In this document: one piece after another, positions 8,029 through 11,419 of the stretch
Layout of the letters: the number at the start of each line of letters is the position of its first letter
Numbering within the stretch: position 1 is the first letter of the stretch
Assembly: GCA_012515455.1 (NCBI GenBank)
Contig: JAAYYJ010000167.1
Location: 1 to 11,419, forward strand
Length of the DNA: 11,419 nt
DNA from: Oligosphaeraceae bacterium
GTDB taxonomy: Bacteria; Verrucomicrobiota; Lentisphaeria; Oligosphaerales; Oligosphaeraceae
Direction: 5' to 3'
Made by a program: the position numbers and the translations under genes
Notes under the pieces: generated by a model
Told to the model about the DNA's origin: nothing
Database searches by the model: none
What the model saw: the letters and a program-made list of their open reading frames with translations, nothing else

Positions 8029-8583
8029 TCATGCAATCAGCATATCCCGGTGCAATTTTTGGGCTTCCTTCTCCAGTCCGAGGGCGCGCAGCAAGGCGAA
8101 CGCGAAATCCGCTGCCGCCCCTGGTCCGCAGGCAGTGATAATTTTGCCGCAGACCTGGACTCTGGCGCCGGTGTACTTTCCGGCGCTGATTTTTTTTTCG
8201 AAAGACGGGTAGCAGGTATATTCCACGCCCTTGAGCAGTCCTGCTGCTGCGAGTACCACGGGTGCGGCGCAGATGGCTGCAGCCCAGCCGCCCTTTTCGC
8301 AGACCGCCTGGGCCAGCAGCCGGGCGCCGTCGCTGGCGGCCAGGTTGCTTGCCCCCGGCATGCCGCCGGGATAGACCGCCATGGCCAGGTCATCGACATT
8401 CAAATCTTCCAGCAGGCAATCCGTGAGCAGGGTCAGGCCATGGGCACCTTGCACGCCCCCCTGGTCATCGGGGTCGACACCGGCCAGCAGCACCTCCACG
8501 CCAGCCCGACGCAGAATATCCACCACCGAGACAGCTTCTATTTCTTCGAAGCCGGGTGCCAGCAGAACAGCGACTTTAGTCAT
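8029..8583 (-). CDS. DJ-1/PfpI (YajL-like) family protein
   Basis: 184 residues, the normal length for a single-domain DJ-1 protein. GFEEIEAV carries Glu16, matching human DJ-1 Glu18. The nucleophile elbow AAICAAP carries Cys105, matching DJ-1 Cys106. TCYPSF (123-128) and the C-terminal ITACGPGAAADFAFAL (149-164) are typical of bacterial YajL/ThiJ-like members. The family is linked to glyoxalase/deglycase or chaperone-like protection against carbonyl and oxidative stress; the exact activity is debated. The start is ATG at 8583, with AAGGAG (8591-8596) seven bases upstream. The frame stays open upstream to 8886, but that extension is Arg/Pro/Cys-rich and unlike any DJ-1. Its TGA overlaps a possible ATG of the downstream giant gene, consistent with co-transcription. 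A long structured leader and a strong promoter lie upstream. Confidence 0.92.
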   Translation of the reverse strand: MTKVAVLLAPGFEEIEAVSVVDILRRAGVEVLLAGVDPDDQGGVQGAHGLTLLTDCLLEDLNVDDLAMAVYPGGMPGASNLAASDGARLLAQAVCEKGGWAAAICAAPVVLAAAGLLKGVEYTCYPSFEKKISAGKYTGARVQVCGKIITACGPGAAADFAFALLRALGLEKEAQKLHRDMLIA

Positions 8584-8590
8584 AATCATT

Positions 8591-8596
8591 CTCCTT
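8591..8596 (-). promoter_or_regulatory. Shine-Dalgarno of the DJ-1 gene
   Basis: Minus-strand AAGGAG is seven bases before the ATG at 8583. The ATG two codons earlier (8589) would leave only one base of spacing, so 8583 is preferred. Confidence 0.75.
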
Positions 8597-8642
8597 GGCT
8601 GCATCCTCTCACTCCGGCAGAATGAAAGAGTGCAGACGTTTT

Positions 8643-8706
8643 TTGCCAACCCTGCCCGACGAGGGGATACCGTTGTCCGTCGGCGTAGTGTACAGGGCTT
8701 GGGCAA
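8643..8706 (-). ncRNA. Rod-like hairpin in the DJ-1 leader
   Basis: Three consecutive helices stack on the minus-strand transcript: 8702-8706 with 8643-8647 (5 bp), 8693-8699 with 8648-8654 (7 bp including one G.U), and 8678-8683 with 8656-8661 (6 bp). The G.U pair would be an A.C mismatch if the plus strand were transcribed, so the structure favours minus-strand RNA. The apical loop is about 16 nt. A run of A follows on the minus strand, so it is not a terminator. It ends about 60 bases before the DJ-1 ATG. Possible roles are a regulatory leader element or part of a larger RNA. Confidence 0.4.
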
Positions 8707-8713
8707 TGCGTGT

Positions 8714-8734
8714 CCGGCGAAACTCTTGCGCCGG
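8714..8734 (-). repeat. Small GC hairpin in the DJ-1 leader
   Basis: CCGGCG (8714-8719) and CGCCGG (8729-8734) form a perfect 6-bp stem with a 9-base loop. It sits between the two larger structured elements of the leader. No T tract follows. Confidence 0.4.
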
Positions 8735-8759
8735 GAAGCTTTCTGAGACTCGACAAAGG

Positions 8760-8888
8760 CGGTGCCATTCCCAGCCTGACCAGGATGGCGCAGGCAAGCC
8801 TTTCGCGGCTGTGCCGGCCGTGCAGGGTGATTACCCGTGCAGGGGATTCTGCCCTGGATGGGAGGGGACAGAAGAAACTTTGGCACCG
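8760..8888 (-). ncRNA. Candidate structured RNA or leader element starting at the DJ-1 promoter
   Basis: On the minus strand CGGTGCCA (8888-8881) pairs perfectly with TGGCACCG (8767-8760), enclosing about 113 nt. The -10 box of a consensus promoter ends at 8893, so the predicted transcript start (about 8887) coincides with the 5' arm of this helix. Inside, further nested pairings are possible: TCCCA with TGGGA, CCAGG with CCTGG, GCAG with CTGC, plus a local hairpin at 8821-8841. I see no signature of RNase P, tmRNA, SRP RNA, 5S rRNA or a riboswitch class I know. It could be a 5' leader of DJ-1 or a separate small RNA; no clear terminator follows, which favours a leader. Confidence 0.4.
8818..8844 (-). 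repeat. Tandem 10-mer direct repeat forming a bulged hairpin
   Basis: CCGTGCAGGG occurs at 8818-8827 and again at 8835-8844 on the plus strand, a 17-base period. The same bases also pair as TGCAGGGT with ACCC-g-TGCA, an 8-bp stem with one bulged base (8821-8841). It lies within the structured leader. Confidence 0.45.
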
Positions 8889-8892
8889 AGAA

Positions 8893-8921
8893 AATTTAGT
8901 GCACCTTGCCGTTCTTGTCAA
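8893..8921 (-). promoter_or_regulatory. Sigma-70 promoter for the DJ-1 transcript
   Basis: On the minus strand a perfect TTGACA (8921-8916) is followed, after exactly 17 bases, by TAAATT (8898-8893), four of six matches to TATAAT. It is the best promoter match in the window. It lies just downstream of a T6 terminator-like element and about 300 bases before the DJ-1 ATG, giving an unusually long leader. Confidence 0.65.
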
Positions 8922-8942
8922 GTTCTTTACCTGCAGAAACAT

Positions 8943-8978
8943 AAAAAACGGGTCACGGGCAGCCATGGCCTTGGCCCG
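8943..8978 (-). terminator. Possible intrinsic terminator upstream of the DJ-1 promoter
   Basis: On the minus strand a run of six T (8948-8943) follows a GC-rich region in which CGGGC (8978-8974) and GCCCG (8960-8956) form a 5-bp stem. There are seven bases between stem and T run, so the fit is imperfect; a CGGG/CCCG pairing adjacent to the T run is an alternative. It would end transcription from the acyltransferase gene before the next promoter. Confidence 0.35.
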
Positions 8979-9163
8979 GAACTGCGCTCAGGGGCAGGAC
9001 CGGGCGGAAATCCATGCAGCGGGGCTCTCAGCCGTCCCGCCGGGCGATGACTGCTGCTCCTGCGGCCAGACGGGCAGGCTTGGCCGGGGCAGGCTCCGGC
9101 CCGAGGGGAATTCAGTCAGCCGCTGACAGGGCGTACCACAGTACCCGCGGCCGGCGGCAGGTT
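8979..9163. other. Gene-free GC-rich interval after the acyltransferase
   Basis: No convincing gene is seen here. It holds several short inverted repeats: GGCCGG/CCGGCC (9082-9087 and 9096-9101) and GTCAG/CTGAC (9115-9127). The second lies 37 bases past the acyltransferase stop and could help end its transcript, but it lacks a T tract. Plus-strand open frames across this stretch have no ribosome binding site or recognisable domain. Confidence 0.5.
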
Positions 9164-10402
9164 TTACGCTGACGGGCTTACCTGCTGCTCCTCCGGGCGG
9201 AGCAGGAAAGCCCCGCCGCAGTGCCAGAATTTCCCTTCCAGGAGGTGTTTTTTGACGATTTTCTGCAGGGTGGTTTTCTGCGGCACCGATTCGAGCGGCA
9301 GGTCCGGATCGCCAAAGACCCGTTGTCTGGTTTGCCAGCCGGTGGCCTGTGGATAGGGATAGAGGTGGAACAAGCTCTGGAAGGCCGCGATATTGGAGTC
9401 AGGTAAGTATTGTGCCAGCGCCGGATCAAACAGCCAGGAGCTGCAGACCAGGGCCTTGAATTTGAATTCCGGGAAGTGCCGGGGGAAGAATTCCCAGGCG
9501 CGGCGGATGGAATCTGCGCACGCTTCTTTCAGCAGGGGCGCTCCTGCCGGGATATGCATATTGATTACCGGGTCCCCATAATTGAGGTACTGTTCCCATT
9601 CCTGCAGTGACAGCGTGATGGGGCTGGGTGACAATGTGCCGTCGGGCAAAGCCGGATGGCCGGTAACTTGTCCGCCCTCTTCCCGGAAAATCGTGGTATA
9701 GGCCGTTTTTTCGCCGGCATTGGCGCCGCGATATCCCTCGGCCGACACCGCAACATTGCCCTGCGCGATTAATTTCAGCTCCTGGCCGGTCTTCTTTTTG
9801 TAGACCAGCACCGGGTTGTACCAATGTCCGAACTGGAACTCCAGCCTACCCAACGCGAACAAATTTGGGATGATATGATTATGCAGCCAGTTGTTGTTCA
9901 GGCAGCCCCGGATGCCCTTCAGGGCCCAGGCGTCGTCGGTCCAGACTCGCAAATCCTGCAAGCCGTTGGCCAGCACAGCTTCGGGGATACCGCGCACGGC
10001 GTAATATTTTTTCAGTCTGGGCAGGGGTGCGAGAGTCGCCAGGGTGAAGACATGGCAGTTCCCGGCTGGCATGGCGACATTTTCCCGGGTCAGCAGAGGC
10101 GGGAAGACCCCATCGTCGGCAGTAGCGAGATTGAGACGCCAATGGCAGTGCCAGGCGAAGCGGCGGAGCATTTCCGACTGCCGGATTTCGGCGGCTCCTT
10201 CCTGCAGCGCCTGGGCCGCTGGGGGTTCCAGTCCTGCCAGTCGCACAATTTCAGCGACGAAGTCCTCCTGCAGGAAAGGCAAGGGCGTGTCAGGATAGAC
10301 TGCCTGCGATTGGGACCACCCTGGTCCCCAGAGTTCGCAGCCACGTTCATCCAGAGCCAATTCAGCACGGCATTGGCCAAAATCCGGGCAAGCTAGGTTC
10401 AT
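9164..10402 (-). CDS. GNAT-like acyltransferase domain protein (DUF5596 type)
   Basis: 412 residues. The C-terminal half matches the pattern I know for the two-domain acyltransferase family with a GNAT-like C-terminal domain: LGRLEFQ (184-190), HIPAG (283-287), FFPRHFPEF (305-313), CSSWLFDP (320-327), SNIAAFQ (336-342) and KTTLQKIVKKHLLEG (376-390). The N-terminal part (about 1-170) is the less conserved first domain. GNAT folds transfer an acyl group from an acyl-CoA; the acceptor here is unknown. No signal peptide or membrane segment is seen, so it is probably cytoplasmic. ATG at 10402 has AGGA three bases upstream, a usable but close ribosome binding site. It diverges from thrC across a 256-base gap and is followed by a long non-coding interval, so it is probably its own transcript. 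Confidence 0.78.
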   Translation of the reverse strand: MNLACPDFGQCRAELALDERGCELWGPGWSQSQAVYPDTPLPFLQEDFVAEIVRLAGLEPPAAQALQEGAAEIRQSEMLRRFAWHCHWRLNLATADDGVFPPLLTRENVAMPAGNCHVFTLATLAPLPRLKKYYAVRGIPEAVLANGLQDLRVWTDDAWALKGIRGCLNNNWLHNHIIPNLFALGRLEFQFGHWYNPVLVYKKKTGQELKLIAQGNVAVSAEGYRGANAGEKTAYTTIFREEGGQVTGHPALPDGTLSPSPITLSLQEWEQYLNYGDPVINMHIPAGAPLLKEACADSIRRAWEFFPRHFPEFKFKALVCSSWLFDPALAQYLPDSNIAAFQSLFHLYPYPQATGWQTRQRVFGDPDLPLESVPQKTTLQKIVKKHLLEGKFWHCGGAFLLRPEEQQVSPSA

Positions 10403-10450
10403 TTTTCCTGTCCCATCCGAGTGTCAAAAATTGATTACGGGTTATAGTAA

Positions 10451-10462
10451 GAGTGATTACTC
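10451..10462. repeat. Short palindrome in the divergent acyltransferase/thrC intergenic region
   Basis: GAGT-GATT-ACTC is a perfect 4-bp inverted repeat with a 4-base loop. It sits next to AT-rich bases resembling -10 boxes on both strands (TATAGT on plus at 10443-10448; TATAAC on minus at 10446-10441), but neither has a good -35. It is a weak candidate for a shared control site. Confidence 0.25.
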
Positions 10463-10484
10463 CCCGCCGTCAGCCAGCTGCAGT

Positions 10485-10569
10485 GCCTGCCGGTTGTTTG
10501 CAGGCGTGCCGGCCAGTCGGTGTTAGTACTGCTGGTCCGCGGGCTGTTCCGGCAGCTGTATTCTGCCGG
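10485..10569 (+). repeat. Two strong hairpins upstream of thrC
   Basis: GCCTGC (10485-10490) and GCAGGC (10500-10505) form a 6-bp stem with a 9-base loop. CCGGCAG (10549-10555) and CTGCCGG (10563-10569) form a perfect 7-bp stem with a 7-base loop. They lie 90-175 bases before the thrC ATG. No T run follows either directly, and I see no threonine-rich leader peptide. They may shape the thrC leader or be simple GC-rich palindromes. Confidence 0.4.
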
Positions 10570-10658
10570 CTCTGCCAGGGGAGCAGGGCAATGTTTTAAT
10601 GTGCTATGTGAACCCCAGCAATACAAGTCGTAACCAGAAAAAAAGGCCTATCTGCGGC

Positions 10659-11419
10659 ATGAGTTTTTCGCAATACATCAGCACCCGTGGCGGTATTTCC
10701 GGCGTGGATTTTCTGTCTGCCGTGATGATGGGTCTGGCTGATGATGGCGGTTTGCTGCTGCCTGCTGCACTGCCGGACTACCGCCCACACCTGCCCTCCT
10801 GGCGGAATTTGTCGTATCTCGACTTGGCCGTGGCAGTCATGCAGCCGTTTATTGGTACCGCCCTGCCCGAGAACGATCTGCGGTCTTTGCTACAGCGCAG
10901 TTACAATGCGTTTACGGACCCAGCGGTGGTACCTGTGAAACCGTTGTCGCCCGGGTTGTATCTGGCTGAGCTGTTCCATGGCCCTACCCTGGCTTTCAAG
11001 GATATCGCGCTGCAGTTTTTAGGCCATTTGTTTGAATATATTCTTGAGCATCGCGGCGGGCGTCTGAATATCCTGGGTGCCACCAGCGGCGACACCGGCA
11101 GTGCCGCCATCCACGGCGTACGCGGCAAAGCCGGCATCAACATCTTCATCATGTATCCTGAGGGACGGGTCAGTCCGCTGCAGGAGCGGCAGATGGCCAC
11201 GGTTCCGGACTCCAATGTCCACTGCTTAGCCTTGCGTGGGACTTTTGATGACTGCCAGCGGGTCCTGAAAGAGGTTTTCAATGATCTTTCTTTCAAGCGG
11301 CAGTTTTCTTTGGGGGCGGTCAATTCTGTCAACTGGGCCCGGATACTGGCGCAGGTGGTGTATTATTTCTGGGCGTCCTTTCGGGTGCAGGACCTCTGCG
11401 GCAGCCGCGCCGCGGTGCA
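10659..11419 (+). CDS. thrC: Threonine synthase, 3'-partial
   Basis: The frame is open from ATG at 10659 to the window edge: 253 complete codons plus two bases. Threonine synthase converts O-phosphohomoserine to threonine with pyridoxal phosphate, the last step of threonine synthesis. Visible hallmarks are the N-terminal YISTRGG (6-12) and GLADDGGLLLP (25-35), the PLP-lysine motif HGPTLAFKD with Lys114, the glycine/serine phosphate-binding loop GATSGDTGSAA (140-150), MYPEGRVSPLQERQM (165-179) and NSVNWARILAQ (222-232). The order matches the E. coli/yeast type, which is over 400 residues, so a substantial C-terminal part is missing beyond the edge. The ribosome binding site is weak (AAAGG, 12 bases away). 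A GTG at 10608 is in frame but adds an atypical extension. Confidence 0.95.
   Translation, partial: MSFSQYISTRGGISGVDFLSAVMMGLADDGGLLLPAALPDYRPHLPSWRNLSYLDLAVAVMQPFIGTALPENDLRSLLQRSYNAFTDPAVVPVKPLSPGLYLAELFHGPTLAFKDIALQFLGHLFEYILEHRGGRLNILGATSGDTGSAAIHGVRGKAGINIFIMYPEGRVSPLQERQMATVPDSNVHCLALRGTFDDCQRVLKEVFNDLSFKRQFSLGAVNSVNWARILAQVVYYFWASFRVQDLCGSRAAV

Noticed and set aside
8643..8706. Leader hairpin as an intrinsic terminator
   Set aside because: On the minus strand it is followed by A, not T; the T run is on the wrong side for either direction.
8584..8886. 101-residue N-terminal extension of the DJ-1 frame
   Set aside because: It is rich in Arg, Pro and Cys, unlike DJ-1 proteins, and a good ribosome binding site supports the start at 8583. 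The region better fits an RNA leader.
8590..8900. Known RNA classes (RNase P, tmRNA, SRP RNA, 5S rRNA, c-di-GMP, cobalamin, TPP riboswitches)
   Set aside because: I looked for their conserved core strings on the minus strand and did not find them. 6S RNA cannot be excluded because it is defined mainly by shape, but the length fit is poor.
8595..9126. Plus-strand open frames across the DJ-1 upstream region
   Set aside because: There is no ribosome binding site, no domain and unusual composition; they overlap a minus-strand promoter and hairpins.
10403..10658. T-box or threonine attenuator upstream of thrC
   Set aside because: No T-box core sequence, no Thr-codon-rich leader peptide and no terminator with a T run were found, only GC hairpins.

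Overview
The window is GC-rich by eye and densely coded. Its gene content suggests a bacterium of the PVC superphylum (Planctomycetes, Verrucomicrobia, Lentisphaerae, Kiritimatiellae). The main reasons are a very large membrane/coiled-coil protein with the Gly-rich C-terminal tail I associate with planctomycete-like genomes, and an exported prolyl-oligopeptidase-type esterase carrying a long accessory region and an NPCBM-like domain. This placement is inference; no rRNA or other phylogenetic marker is present.

Layout, left to right. At 5-613 (+) is an AMMECR1-domain protein of the AmmeMemoRadiSam system, whose true N-terminus may lie outside the window. It converges on an esterase (664-3207, -), and a GC-rich hairpin (631-658) lies between them. 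Upstream of the esterase on the minus strand are a sugar phosphate isomerase/epimerase-like TIM-barrel protein (3289-4167), the giant membrane protein (4382-7930, with a possible upstream start at 8032) and a DJ-1/PfpI-family protein (8029-8583). A gene-free stretch of about 575 bases (8590-9163) follows, then a GNAT-like acyltransferase (9164-10402, -). Divergent from it, threonine synthase (thrC, from 10659, +) runs off the right edge.

The five minus-strand genes do not look like one simple operon. A terminator-like hairpin with a T-rich tail separates the epimerase from the esterase. A consensus TTGACA element with a palindrome just downstream of it precedes the epimerase. DJ-1 and the giant protein are the only tightly linked pair. 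The seven proteins do not form a recognisable pathway: thrC is amino-acid biosynthesis, DJ-1 is stress or carbonyl defence, and the epimerase and esterase suggest carbohydrate use.

The most interesting non-coding signal is upstream of DJ-1. A good sigma-70 promoter on the minus strand (TTGACA, 17 bp, TAAATT; 8893-8921) fires into a leader of about 300 nt. The predicted 5' end starts exactly at a perfect closing helix (8881-8888 with 8760-8767), and a second rod-like hairpin lies nearer the gene (8643-8706). I do not recognise it as a known RNA class. It is the best candidate here for an undescribed element.
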